Shown here: in pieces, positions 17,182 through 25,650 of the stretch
Numbering within the stretch: the first letter of the stretch is position 1
Layout: each line of letters opens with the position of its first letter
NCBI GenBank assembly: GCA_900317745.1
Contig: ONHW01000012.1
Span: 1 to 64,000 of the forward strand
Reading direction: 5' to 3'
From: an uncultured Bacteroidales bacterium
GTDB taxonomy: Bacteria > Bacteroidota > Bacteroidia > Bacteroidales > Paludibacteraceae
DNA: 64,000 bases
The notes under the pieces: model-generated
Databases searched by the model: none
What the model was told of the DNA's origin: nothing
Seen by the model: only the letters and a program-made list of their open reading frames with translations
Program-made: the position numbers and the translations under genes

Positions 17182-18174
17182 TCAGCAACGCGCTTTGGTT
17201 ACGTCTAACCACTGCGAAAGGAAAGACGGATAACTCTTGGCTATGCAGGCTGTGTCGTCAACAGGATAGCCGGCAACAAGCAGAGCCATTGCCATACGAT
17301 GGTCGTGACGTACCTGATGCGAAGCAACTGCCTCCAGACGGTTGCTTTCCTTGTATGCAAGACGCTCGGTGCCTGTTGCAATCAATGGGATACCCAGCCG
17401 TTCGCACGTAAGGGCAATAGCAGGATAGAGATCAGGACAGTTAGTAAAATCCAAAACTAATTGACGATCGGGCAATTGACAATCGACTATAGATTGACGA
17501 GTTGTATTATTGACAATGATTGCTCCATCATAGGTGAAGGTTGTTTTTACGCCGAAATGCTCGGCATAAATATCTGCAACCATACGATCGCCCTGCAAGC
17601 TGTCGGCAGCCAATCCCTGCAACAGCAGTTCGCGTGGCCCGTCAGGATAGAGCAAGGGTTGCAAAGCCATGTATTCATACCAGAATGCGGCGGATGACCA
17701 GCAGCGTTCAATATCCTCAACCACGCCGGGCTGATACATAGCAGCCATGCGGCGCGACATGGTGATATATGGAGATTCATCGGGCAGAACAGGTACCTGG
17801 TCGCCGTGCAGAATACGGGCAGAGGCGGTTTGGGTGGTAGGTTTGCCGAGGCGCTCCAGCAGGCGCGGGTCACCGGTAAGCGTGATGGGTTCGCCCGGAT
17901 AGAACTTATCGATATGCACCTGCAGGAAGCGCAAAGCCGTACCGCAGTTCTTGAGATTGAGTACGAGCGGCTCGCCCTGCTTGTGTTCGCGCAGACGCTC
18001 GAGCGCGTTGTGAAGAACAATTATATCATCAGGTACATCACTTTCACCCCACTGCATGTTATTTGCGGTTCCCCCGAAGGCAGAGACCCGCATAAGCGGA
18101 TCTCCGTGGATAGCCTGAAGCAGAAGAATTCTGTTGGCGATACTTTTGGATATAGGCAGTGTTATTCCTTTCAT
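17182..18174 (-). CDS. aroA: Shortened 5-enolpyruvylshikimate-3-phosphate synthase
   Basis: An EPSP synthase-like enzyme of the shikimate pathway. Recognisable are LPISKSIANRILLL at the very N terminus, KNCGTALRFLQVHI (GTAxRF), LTGDPRL, SPYITMSRRM, DIERCWSSAAFWYEYMAL, ADSLQGDRMVADI, DLYPAIALTCERLG, LAYKESNRLEAV and DHRMAMALLVAGYP. At 330 residues it is about 80 shorter than the usual Bacteroidales enzyme. The segment normally between LTGxxR and SRPYI, including the SSQ substrate-binding residues, appears to be missing. The frame is intact and the catalytic KESNR and DHRMA blocks are present. It may be a compact active form or a divergent paralogue. Confidence 0.85.
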   Translation of the reverse strand: MKGITLPISKSIANRILLLQAIHGDPLMRVSAFGGTANNMQWGESDVPDDIIVLHNALERLREHKQGEPLVLNLKNCGTALRFLQVHIDKFYPGEPITLTGDPRLLERLGKPTTQTASARILHGDQVPVLPDESPYITMSRRMAAMYQPGVVEDIERCWSSAAFWYEYMALQPLLYPDGPRELLLQGLAADSLQGDRMVADIYAEHFGVKTTFTYDGAIIVNNTTRQSIVDCQLPDRQLVLDFTNCPDLYPAIALTCERLGIPLIATGTERLAYKESNRLEAVASHQVRHDHRMAMALLVAGYPVDDTACIAKSYPSFLSQWLDVTKARC

Positions 18175-18187
18175 CTTCGGGTTTTCG

Positions 18188-18219
18188 CTCCCCTTTGTGA
18201 GGGGAGTCGGAGGGGTGTC
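18188..18219. repeat. GC-rich palindromic repeat between aroA and the M49 gene
   Basis: CTCCCCTTTGTGAGGGGAG followed by TCGGAGGGGTGTC. It is nearly identical to the copy inside folC (63415-63448) and related to 35528-35561 and to the insert in ligA (36797-36829). The 7 bp stem could also end transcription on either strand. Confidence 0.65.
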
Positions 18220-20217
18220 TTAGTTCACTGAGGGCAGCGGACTATAGTCGCGTGAGTAACGCAGGTGCTGCTCAACGTAACCTTCCGTGAAGTCGATGGT
18301 AACGTTCGTAATATCGCCATCGGCATTGCGCGCGGCTGTATATACGGGGTTAACGAATCCTTTGTACGGCGCAAGGTTAAGCTTGGCATATCGGGAACGA
18401 ATCTCCTCGTGCAGAGCAGGATCCACCTTGACGGCATACTTCTCAACGATAGCCTTGGCGGCAGGATAGTCGCCCTCAGAGGTTATGCGCTGAATCTCGG
18501 CAAGCAATTCGCCGTACAAGCGGCGCAGACCTTCGTAATCGTTGATTTGCAGATAATGCTTACCCTCACGCTCCACAATAGCTACCTCGCCGTTGGCGGC
18601 GTGGTCATATACCCAACCGGCTATCAGCTGGCGGTTGCGCATGTGTGCTTCCTCGATGTCTTTGCCCGGCTCGATACGTACGAGCTGTGTCATCAAGCCG
18701 TTCATCATCTGCTGGTAGTAGCCGGCTTTGTAGGCCTCGTTGTTCGGCAGCAGCCCCAGTTCAACGAGTTTGGGGTCAGCAAGGTAATACAGTCCGAACA
18801 AGTCGGCACGTGCTTCCTCGATGGTTGAGGCGTGCTCCTTGAGAGCATCTTTGGTCACGCCGGGCATTAGTTTGCCGCTACCGTGACCGACGCACTCGTG
18901 CAGGTCGGTATGCAGGTCGCCGCAAGTAGCACCGTACTGCTCGTAGATAGCACGGATATTGTCGTCAATCATAAACTCCTCGTTGAAGCCGTTGCCTTTG
19001 GCAGCCTCGTTGTAGGCGTGCATGAGATTGTCGATCGTGACAGACTTCGAGCCATACTCCTTGCGAATCCAGTTGGCGTTGGGCAGATTGATACCGATGG
19101 GCGTTGCGGGATAGCAGTCGCCGGCAAGGATAGCTGCCGTGATCACTTTGGCGGTTACGCCTTTCACTTCCTCCTTCTTGTACTTGGGGTCGGTGGTGGA
19201 GTGATCCTCAAACCACTGCGCGTTTTCTGATATGAGTTGTGTGCGCCGGGTTGCTGCCAGGTCCTTGAAGTTAACCATCGACTCCCATGTGCCGGTTATG
19301 CCGAGCGGGTCGGAATAGGTCTCTGTAAAGCCGTTGACAAAATCCACGCGGCTGTCCAGGTCGCGCACCCACGCGATACAATATTCATTGAACAGTTGCA
19401 GGTCACCTGTCTCGTTGAAGGCGATAAGTTTGTCGAGCACCAGTTGCTGCTGCTCGTTTTCGGCATAACGCTTTGCCTCGCGCAGCCAATATACTACATG
19501 CTCCAGCGCCTCGCCGTACAAGCCGCCTACCTTATATACGCGCTCTACAATGTTGCCGTCAGCATCCTTGGCGAGCTGGCTGTTCAGACCGATCCAGAGC
19601 GGCTCGGGGCTGTTATCCTTGTGAGCAGCGTACCAGGCTTCGGCTTCAGCCTGTGTCACGTCTTCGCCGTAGTAGTTGCCGGCGGAGTTGGCTACGAGGT
19701 CAATGCCGTCCTGTGCGGTCATGCGCTTGGGCATAACGGCGGGATCGAACATCACGGGCAGAATAGCTGAATCGTACTCCACTCCGGCTTTCTCGCAAGC
19801 AGATTCGAACCAAACTTGGTCGAATTCCGGCAAGAACTTGTCCTCGCTGTAGTGGTGATGGATACCATTGCTGAACCACACGCGCTTGAGGTAACGCTCG
19901 AAGGCGGCGAAGTCTTCCGTATTTTTCTCATACGGATAATTGAGGTACAATTCTTCGCATGCGCGGCGGATGCGCAGGTTGTAACGCCCGTTCTGGTCGA
20001 ACAGGATATCGCGTCCCCAGAGTGCAGCTTCGCTCAGGCAATATACGAGCGACTTCTGCTGGAGAGTCAGTTGGTCAAACTCCGGTACGTCGTAGCGGAG
20101 TATTTCAAGGTCATAGAACTTATCCACGTTGTATTGGAATGTTTGCTCTTTATGTTGACAGCCCATGCAAACCATGGCTGTTGCCATAAGAATAGTTAAA
20201 TGATGATTTAGTTTCAT
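18220..20217 (-). CDS. Dipeptidyl-peptidase III-type metallopeptidase (family M49), lipoprotein
   Basis: A zinc peptidase that releases dipeptides from peptide N termini. The start is placed at 20217 (MKLNHHLTILMATAMVCMGC), because this gives a clean lipoprotein signal with lipobox VCMG-C; an in-frame ATG 18 codons upstream adds no signal-like sequence. The protein has 665 residues. The M49 zinc motif HECVGHGSG is seen in the C-terminal half (about residue 430), with the second zinc ligand in TIEEARADLFGLYYL. The M49 core matches other Bacteroidales DPP III proteins, which are usually exported. It is the first gene of the operon with aroA-like and GH3 genes. Confidence 0.93.
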   Translation of the reverse strand: MKLNHHLTILMATAMVCMGCQHKEQTFQYNVDKFYDLEILRYDVPEFDQLTLQQKSLVYCLSEAALWGRDILFDQNGRYNLRIRRACEELYLNYPYEKNTEDFAAFERYLKRVWFSNGIHHHYSEDKFLPEFDQVWFESACEKAGVEYDSAILPVMFDPAVMPKRMTAQDGIDLVANSAGNYYGEDVTQAEAEAWYAAHKDNSPEPLWIGLNSQLAKDADGNIVERVYKVGGLYGEALEHVVYWLREAKRYAENEQQQLVLDKLIAFNETGDLQLFNEYCIAWVRDLDSRVDFVNGFTETYSDPLGITGTWESMVNFKDLAATRRTQLISENAQWFEDHSTTDPKYKKEEVKGVTAKVITAAILAGDCYPATPIGINLPNANWIRKEYGSKSVTIDNLMHAYNEAAKGNGFNEEFMIDDNIRAIYEQYGATCGDLHTDLHECVGHGSGKLMPGVTKDALKEHASTIEEARADLFGLYYLADPKLVELGLLPNNEAYKAGYYQQMMNGLMTQLVRIEPGKDIEEAHMRNRQLIAGWVYDHAANGEVAIVEREGKHYLQINDYEGLRRLYGELLAEIQRITSEGDYPAAKAIVEKYAVKVDPALHEEIRSRYAKLNLAPYKGFVNPVYTAARNADGDITNVTIDFTEGYVEQHLRYSRDYSPLPSVN

Positions 20218-20260
20218 ATATGCTGAATTGTTGTTTACATAATCGATGATAGTTAGCATA

Positions 20261-20292
20261 CAAAGGTACAAATTTTATTTGAATTATGCAAA
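20261..20292 (-). promoter_or_regulatory. Bacteroidota promoter for the M49 operon
   Basis: Minus strand: TTTG (20292-20289), 20 bp spacer, TACCTTTG (20268-20261). The start codon lies about 45 bp downstream. Confidence 0.8.
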
Positions 20293-20530
20293 TTTACCTA
20301 TCACGTTTGCATCATTTACGCCTCTTTTATTCGGATTATGCAAATTGAATAGTCAATTTTGTGCAGAGGTGTCGTAAAAGCGTCACACAACTCAACTATC
20401 CAGTATTTGTATTGAAAGTATAGTAAGTACCTGTTGGCGGAATTAAACCAGCGCATATTTGATACTTCCAACGGGTTATTGATAATATATTCTGACGCCT
20501 TTCGATGAACAGGTGATTGTCTTGTCATGC

Positions 20531-20552
20531 ACGCGACCATCACGCGACCATC
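20531..20552. repeat. 11 bp-period repeat (2 perfect units)
   Basis: Two units of ACGCGACCATC, identical to the unit at 2-12. They are followed by ACCGAGAACAGCCTAATG and AAAACCGATTCA, which resemble 83-117 (CGAGAACACCCTAAGC, then AAAACCCAATCA), so the two loci share a longer mosaic of repeats. Confidence 0.65.
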
Positions 20553-20657
20553 TACCGAGAACAGCCTAATGAAAACCGATTCAGACTAAAATGTAATACA
20601 ACCTCGGAATAATGATCGGTGTCAGCTATATAGGTGGTCATGAGATAAAATCCACTA

Positions 20658-20689
20658 CAAAGGTGCGAAAAATAATTGATATATGCAAA
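20658..20689 (-). promoter_or_regulatory. Possible second minus-strand promoter
   Basis: Minus strand: TTTG (20689-20686), exact 20 bp spacer, CACCTTTG (20665-20658), one mismatch from TAnnTTTG. The transcript would pass through the 11 bp repeat pair and could reach the M49 operon, or make a non-coding RNA. Confidence 0.5.
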
Positions 20690-20864
20690 TTTATTTTTGT
20701 TTTTTGTGTATTTTTACTTTTGACTTTTGTGGTTTTTTACTTTTGGCTTTTGTGGTTCACAAAGGATGCAAAGGGCTGTAGATGTTTTATGGGGTCCCCA
20801 ATGGGCGCTAACGGAGTGCATCCAGTGGGGAGAGCGAAGGCAATGGTCGCACTTACGATTTAGC

Positions 20865-20900
20865 ATGGAGAAGCCTATTGACTTTTGGCTTCGAAAGGAA
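20865..20900 (+). repeat. Dispersed hairpin repeat, copy 3 (reads MEKPIDFWLRK)
   Basis: ATG at 20865, then codons for EKPIDFWLRKE. The stem is imperfect here (GAAGCCTA with TTGGCTTC). The open frame is 44 codons. The similarity to copies 1 and 2 is confined to about 35-45 bp. Confidence 0.6.
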
Positions 20901-21172
20901 GGAGTAGCGGGGAGCGTAACTCCGACCATAGACACGGTATCGTTTCTGCGATCCATTTGCCGAACGCGATTGGAGGTAGTTGCAGCCACCGGCAGGTAGA
21001 GTGAAAGACGCAGTTGCATTATTAGGGCTCCCGCAGATTTTAATCTGTGGGAAGAGGAGGAAACACAACCATTACATTTGTTACAGGGCAACTTAATCAT
21101 GGATTGTCGTTTCCGACGAAAGGCGAACAAACGTGACAGAAACAGGCAGACCGTAGGTAAGTATAAAAGAAA

Positions 21173-21198
21173 ACCGCTGGCCAGAGACGGTCAGCGGT
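21173..21198 (-). terminator. Rho-independent terminator of the 21.2-23.2 kb operon
   Basis: Minus strand: ACCGCTG (21198-21192) and CAGCGGT (21179-21173), with further pairing in the loop, followed by TTTTCTTTT. It is 15 bp after the stop of the last gene. Confidence 0.85.
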
Positions 21199-21212
21199 CG
21201 CATGAAGTTACA

Positions 21213-21899
21213 TTAGTTAAGGTAAGATTTCTCTTCCTCTCTGATGACAACAATTGACTTTTCGAAATCACGAACATAGATGAAATCAGTAAGAGCAAGG
21301 TTAGTGTGCTCGGTAAGATGATAGAATACGCAATTAAAACCATATTCTAACATATCTTCATCTTTGGCATTCATAAAGAACTCATCCCCTCTCCACCAGC
21401 CATCTTTCATTATTTTCCCTGAACCCATAGGATCAAAGATGAAATGTTCAAAGGATACATTAGCGTCTCTAGGAAAATATAAATGAGACATTGCAATACC
21501 ATCTTTTATCATCGGATTCCATGTGGGAGATAGCAAAGCATCCCAAAGTACTTCTCTGTCATCAGCATGATAAGGATGAAGAGACGGGTAGCTAGTTGAA
21601 AGATTGAGTTTTGCTTCTAACTCAATATTTGGTTCATACTTACTGACACACTCATATAAAGAATGAGCTTCCTTGCACAATTCCTCAAGCGCGCAGTTTA
21701 CCGCCATGTTGAACTCCTTAATAACCGGAAGTAAGTCATATTGATGCTTACGCGCCCAATAGTCAAGCATCTTCTTCCGGAGACTAAGCAAACAATATGC
21801 ATGTTTCCGATCATCGTGCATATGTTTGCGTTCTTTATACAAACTTATAATTTCACGTTCGACACAACTAATACTATAGTCTTTATAAGGTCCTTTCAT
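21213..21899 (-). CDS. Hypothetical cytoplasmic protein
   Basis: I do not recognise this 228-residue protein. It has no signal peptide or membrane segment. The N-terminal half is helical and charged (EREIISLYKERKHMHDDRKHAYCLLSLRKKM can be seen as helices broken by short turns). The C-terminal half has a PFAM-less mixed region with FEHFIFDPMGSGKIMKDGWW and FIYVRDFEKSIVVIREEE. It is AT-rich compared with the flanking core genes. It is last in a three-gene operon with a secreted protein and another unknown protein, and is followed by a strong terminator. Confidence 0.65.
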   Translation of the reverse strand: MKGPYKDYSISCVEREIISLYKERKHMHDDRKHAYCLLSLRKKMLDYWARKHQYDLLPVIKEFNMAVNCALEELCKEAHSLYECVSKYEPNIELEAKLNLSTSYPSLHPYHADDREVLWDALLSPTWNPMIKDGIAMSHLYFPRDANVSFEHFIFDPMGSGKIMKDGWWRGDEFFMNAKDEDMLEYGFNCVFYHLTEHTNLALTDFIYVRDFEKSIVVIREEEKSYLN

Positions 21900-21909
21900 A
21901 ATGAGTCTA

Positions 21910-22644
21910 TTATTTTACGTTAACAAATCCTCTCATATCATATTTCCGACCGTCTCTAATCACATAAACATGACCATCCTCTACGACCTTAAAGAATTTC
22001 ACTTCATTGGCTTGTATTGGAGTCAACTCTGCCGCTACACTTTTATTCACCTTGTATATGTCATTTTGTGTATATTTGATGGTCTTCCAGCCATAGTCGG
22101 GAATAAGTTCATCGCGCTGCAAGTTTTTGGATATCCAAAGGCGATACTCGCCGTTATACATATGCAGGGCGGTCGAGAATGTAAAACTGTTCGCCCTTCC
22201 GAAGTCATACAAAAGTGTGCCATCTTCGCGGTACAGACGCAGAAGATATTTATTGTTGTAAGTCGGCGCACTCTGGTCTATATACAATACCAACATCTCA
22301 TAGGTGTTGCTATCGTCATCGAAAGTACATTTAGATAACTGCACAGATATCATAGCTATCAAATGACCACCGGGAATATGGAATTGCTTCATAGATTGGA
22401 AAGAATAATCCTCGTTGTAGGTAGTAATTGTAAATGTACTATCTTCATAGCTAAGTAATTCGGAATAGTAGGCATTTCCATATAACTCATCCACATTATC
22501 CTCATACATCAAACTTTCCTTAGTTTGCCGGTTGATAGAGTTATAAAAGAATCCTGTACCTTCATATGAATGCTGAAGGGTTAAAACTTGTGCGTCTGTC
22601 AGAACAGCGCACGAAACCAATAAAAGAACTAAAAATTTCCTCAT
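21910..22644 (-). CDS. Hypothetical secreted protein with BspA-like C-terminal tail
   Basis: 244 residues with a signal peptide (MRKFLVLLLVSCAVLTDAQ). The body is rich in beta strands and aromatic residues, with no domain I recognise. The last 25 residues (GHVYVIRDGRKYDMRGFVNVK, with a VEDG start) resemble the end of the BspA-like protein at 169-3519 (DGQLFIQKSGKTYTIQGLEVK). This tail may be a shared export or anchoring signal. Middle gene of a three-gene operon, 10-11 bp from each neighbour. Confidence 0.75.
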   Translation of the reverse strand: MRKFLVLLLVSCAVLTDAQVLTLQHSYEGTGFFYNSINRQTKESLMYEDNVDELYGNAYYSELLSYEDSTFTITTYNEDYSFQSMKQFHIPGGHLIAMISVQLSKCTFDDDSNTYEMLVLYIDQSAPTYNNKYLLRLYREDGTLLYDFGRANSFTFSTALHMYNGEYRLWISKNLQRDELIPDYGWKTIKYTQNDIYKVNKSVAAELTPIQANEVKFFKVVEDGHVYVIRDGRKYDMRGFVNVK

Positions 22645-22655
22645 AATGTTTCATT

Positions 22656-23240
22656 TTATTTGTTATCAATTTCAATTATCTGAATAGCTTTTTCTTTACG
22701 AATAGAACGCTCTTCCGTATTGATACGCTCCATAGCTTCTAAATAATAATCGGTTGGGTTTGTGCATATATTATAGTATTCATCATCACTTATAATATGC
22801 GCATCTCTGGCAACCAATAAAGCCCTATAATTCCAATGAGGGACAGACTCTAACGGTAAGCATACCATAGCTTCTTTGCAAAACAGTTCAACCGTTTCTT
22901 CAACGCCAAGGCTCATGAGTGGATTTGAAATATTGAATGTGCCATCTGACAAACCAATGCCCGTCCGCAAGAATTTTATATACCTTCGAAAGGCAGCAAG
23001 GATTGGCTCTAAATACCCCGGCTCTTTCGGCATATTGTCAATATATTCCATAACGTGCTTTGTCAAATCAAAGCCATGCTCGATAGCAAACCGCAGATCT
23101 GAGATTTTGATGTAAGTCTCAAGGCGGTCCTCAAAATCAGTTTCCCACACATCCAGTTCAAAATAGAACTTGTCGGGGCGAAAAAAGTAAGTTTCGCCTT
23201 CCAGAAGGTATGGTTTAACAGCGGCGATAAGTGGTTTCAT
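22656..23240 (-). CDS. Hypothetical protein
   Basis: A 194-residue cytoplasmic protein of unknown family. The N-terminal part has MKPLIAAVKPYLLEGETYFFRPDKFYFELDVWETDFEDR broken into two strands and a helix; the rest is mostly helical and ends with a charged helix (INTEERSIRKEKAIQIIE). No catalytic motif is apparent. First gene of the three-gene minus operon; a TAACTTTG -7 element lies at 23298-23305. Confidence 0.65.
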   Translation of the reverse strand: MKPLIAAVKPYLLEGETYFFRPDKFYFELDVWETDFEDRLETYIKISDLRFAIEHGFDLTKHVMEYIDNMPKEPGYLEPILAAFRRYIKFLRTGIGLSDGTFNISNPLMSLGVEETVELFCKEAMVCLPLESVPHWNYRALLVARDAHIISDDEYYNICTNPTDYYLEAMERINTEERSIRKEKAIQIIEIDNK

Positions 23241-23271
23241 AATGTAATAATTTAGCAGTTAATAAAGTTAC

Positions 23272-23305
23272 AGCGTGACTCGTTTCGAATCACGCTGCAA
23301 AGTTA
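23272..23305 (-). promoter_or_regulatory. Hairpin and -7 element between the nuclease gene and the three-gene operon
   Basis: TAACTTTG (minus, 23305-23298) is a good -7 box, but no TTTG is at the usual distance. Immediately downstream, AGCGTGA and TCACGCT (23272-23296), with inner TCG/CGA pairs, form a strong hairpin. This could be the terminator for the nuclease gene or a structured 5' end of the next operon. Confidence 0.45.
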
Positions 23306-23347
23306 CTACATTATGCTTTCACAAGATGAAAGGAGAGGAAATTTATT

Positions 23348-24544
23348 TTACAATCTTAAATCTGCTACTAATGATAAATTATCTTCTATGATTTCTTTTA
23401 GCATTATTTTCATTTGCCCATTATTGATTTTTTCTATTGTTTCTTCATTATTCCAATTCGTAATAGGGAAGTTCTTATAACATGCCCACCATGGTTGAGA
23501 TGGCTTTCCCTCAAAACGATTCAGTAATTCCATCTGCATATCCTTTACCTCGCTACTCCTATTTTTATCGTCTTTATGTTTAAATCCATAATAAAAATTA
23601 CGTAAAGAACTCACAAATTCAAATCCGAGAGTGAAATTTTCCCACTCCTTTTTATAAAATATAAAACCAGCATATGTATCATACCAATGATTGCCATACA
23701 AAGAATACTCAAGATTTAATTCTTTAGATATTTCTTCCAACTGTGGGACAAACACATTTCGCATAAACATGTCTAAAGCATCATCTATTGTATCCCGTAT
23801 CAATAAAGCGTTATTAATATTTTTTGGAGACGATAATAATGTTATCAATTTCTCTGTTGAAATACTATTCATATCTTGATTTGTTAATTTGTTGATTATT
23901 TGTAAATATTGTTTTAAAGAATTTTGTAAGTTCATTTTAGAACTTACTAAAGGTATACTATCTTCAATCCACTTTTTTATATGATATTGATATGAGATGC
24001 AATATGGTTCTACTTGAATAGAAGCATCTTTTCCTTCTGTAGATTTTTTGGGCGGCTCTTTACCATCTAGAGTTAGATATAGTATATTGAAATTATTATT
24101 GAACGTATTCCGAGCGTAGCGACAATAGCGGTACAGTTGCTTATCTTGATCATCTGCATAAATCTTATTCTCTATTATTATGGCCGCTTTGTTTTTTTCA
24201 TGGATTATTAAATCTATCCTGCCACCATATTCTTTATTTTCGTAATCTAATGCCCCAATACTCCTTTCTACATCTACTGATACTTCGTTCAGATTATGAA
24301 ATAACTCTTTTAGATTTAATACCTCAAGAAAAGACTTTAGGAATATATCAGTACAACCATGCGAACCATTAGGATTCAAAAGTTCTGCCAAAATGGCAGA
24401 ATGTGTGGTCACTTCATAATGTTCAGCTTTTAGTATTTCGAAGATATTAAACATGTCTCCAGATTCTCGTCTTTTGTTTCTAGAAACTTTTATCTCTTTG
24501 TGTATTTCATCTACGCTTTCTAATAGTTTTATAAGATTTTCCAT
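23348..24544 (-). CDS. PD-(D/E)XK nuclease superfamily protein (PDDEXK_4-like)
   Basis: 398 residues. The nuclease core shows an N-terminal helix with an HSAILAELLNPNGSHG motif, then GGRIDLIIHEKNKAAIIIENKIYADDQDKQL (written here as adjoining parts: D in GGRIDLII and ExK in IIENKI), and QLYRYCRYA. This D-ExK arrangement is that of PDDEXK_4 proteins, many of which sit in defence islands. The C-terminal part (about 250-398) is AT-rich with no recognised domain. It is 18 bp downstream of a WYL regulator on the same strand, which suggests co-expression. DNA target and activity are unknown; a role in phage or plasmid defence is inference. Confidence 0.85.
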   Translation of the reverse strand: MENLIKLLESVDEIHKEIKVSRNKRRESGDMFNIFEILKAEHYEVTTHSAILAELLNPNGSHGCTDIFLKSFLEVLNLKELFHNLNEVSVDVERSIGALDYENKEYGGRIDLIIHEKNKAAIIIENKIYADDQDKQLYRYCRYARNTFNNNFNILYLTLDGKEPPKKSTEGKDASIQVEPYCISYQYHIKKWIEDSIPLVSSKMNLQNSLKQYLQIINKLTNQDMNSISTEKLITLLSSPKNINNALLIRDTIDDALDMFMRNVFVPQLEEISKELNLEYSLYGNHWYDTYAGFIFYKKEWENFTLGFEFVSSLRNFYYGFKHKDDKNRSSEVKDMQMELLNRFEGKPSQPWWACYKNFPITNWNNEETIEKINNGQMKIMLKEIIEDNLSLVADLRL

Positions 24545-24562
24545 TACTTAATATGTTAAGGG

Positions 24563-25579
24563 TTAAAATTCAATTTCTGTTTGGCGACCGAAAATGCGAT
24601 CGTGTTCCTCTTGGGAGAATGGACACCAATCAGACGACGCTTCCTCATCCTCTGCATCTTGATATTTTGAAAGTTGATACTCTAGGTCTTTGCGGAACTC
24701 GTCCCGCAACCATTGAGGTTTAAGCACCTCCAAAACAGAGCCATGCTTGCGCAGTTCTTGCTTGAACTCAAATGCCGGTACAAGGTTATATCTAAAGATG
24801 GAGTATTGTTCTTGGCGCTCAATCTCTGTCTGCGAAGCATGCAAAGGCAGCGTGCGCAAGAAATTAGCTTGATATGCCTCTATCTTAATTTCTATCTCCT
24901 GCGGCTGATCTTCCATGCCGCTCACTCCATACACATTTCGAAAATAGAACTCGGCATCAAAGTCCTTCGGCAGTTGATATTTCAGCGTGGTAGGCTCCAA
25001 GGCATGAACGCGGTCGAGGGAATAGATGAGCGTCTTATCTTTTCCAACGGAATGTGCCAACATATACCAACGTTGCTTGAACATCTTGAGACAATATGGC
25101 TCAACGATGAATGTTGCGGGATAGTCCTTTGTAAAGCCTTGATAAGTCATTTCTATAGCTGTCTTATCGCGCAGGGCTTCAATGATAGGCGCAAGGAACT
25201 TTTCTCCGGACGGTATTGGCTCAAATAGAATTTGGTCGGTTAGTTCCTTGCTGTCTTTAAGCAGGCTATCCATAGACATAAGGTTCAATAAGCGCAAGCG
25301 CAGATCTGCGCCGCGTAAGTCAGATGCCTCTTCAATATAATACTCATTATAGGCATTACAGTTGATTTTGACATCGAAAAGCATTTCAACCGTGCTTTTC
25401 CAGCGATGGAAATTACTCTCCGGGAGATAGTCCTGTTTGTACTCGTTTACGGACGAGTGTGCCCATTTCTCATCTATCGCTGCGCGTGAAATAGGTCCGC
25501 GTGCGATGGTGTTCAACAACCAGATATAGCAGTTGAAAAGATAAGCAGTTGATGATTTAAGTTTTTTCTTCGTTTCCAT
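24563..25579 (-). CDS. WYL-domain transcriptional regulator
   Basis: A 338-residue regulator with an N-terminal winged-helix part (YIWLLNTIARGPISRAAIDEKW), a WCX-like linker, and the WYL domain at about 135-210 (ALRDKTAIEMTYQGF, FIVEPYCLKMFKQRWYMLAH, YSLDRVHALE). WYL proteins sense nucleic acid or nucleotide ligands and often control defence genes. The start METKKK at 25579 is preferred; another in-frame ATG at 25597 would leave almost no leader behind the possible -7 element at 25603-25610. It is followed at 18 bp by the PD-(D/E)XK gene. A repeated and inverted sequence just upstream (25651-25734) is a candidate operator. Confidence 0.9.
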   Translation of the reverse strand: METKKKLKSSTAYLFNCYIWLLNTIARGPISRAAIDEKWAHSSVNEYKQDYLPESNFHRWKSTVEMLFDVKINCNAYNEYYIEEASDLRGADLRLRLLNLMSMDSLLKDSKELTDQILFEPIPSGEKFLAPIIEALRDKTAIEMTYQGFTKDYPATFIVEPYCLKMFKQRWYMLAHSVGKDKTLIYSLDRVHALEPTTLKYQLPKDFDAEFYFRNVYGVSGMEDQPQEIEIKIEAYQANFLRTLPLHASQTEIERQEQYSIFRYNLVPAFEFKQELRKHGSVLEVLKPQWLRDEFRKDLEYQLSKYQDAEDEEASSDWCPFSQEEHDRIFGRQTEIEF

Positions 25580-25650
25580 GTGCGTTAAATTTTTCACGGT
25601 GCAAAATTACTTCTTCAAACTCCCACAAAGTGAATGAGTGTGCAAAATTA

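Larger units (their letters stand above)
20293..21172. other. Repeat-rich intergenic region of about 880 bp
   Basis: No convincing gene. It holds a second minus-strand promoter (20658-20689), an 11 bp repeat pair (20531-20552), the third MEKPIDFWLRK repeat (20865-20900), a near-perfect 10 bp hairpin at 21030-21051 (CCCGCAGATT and AATCTGTGGG around TT) and a GACTTTTG/ACTTTTGG low-complexity stretch (20716-20760). A 75-codon minus frame at 20316-20543 lies downstream of the 20658 promoter, but has no recognisable domain. Confidence 0.5.

Noticed and set aside
20316-20543. 75-codon minus frame before the M49 operon
   Set aside because: No domain or good start context; it overlaps repeat DNA. 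The promoter at 20658 is a weak argument in favour.
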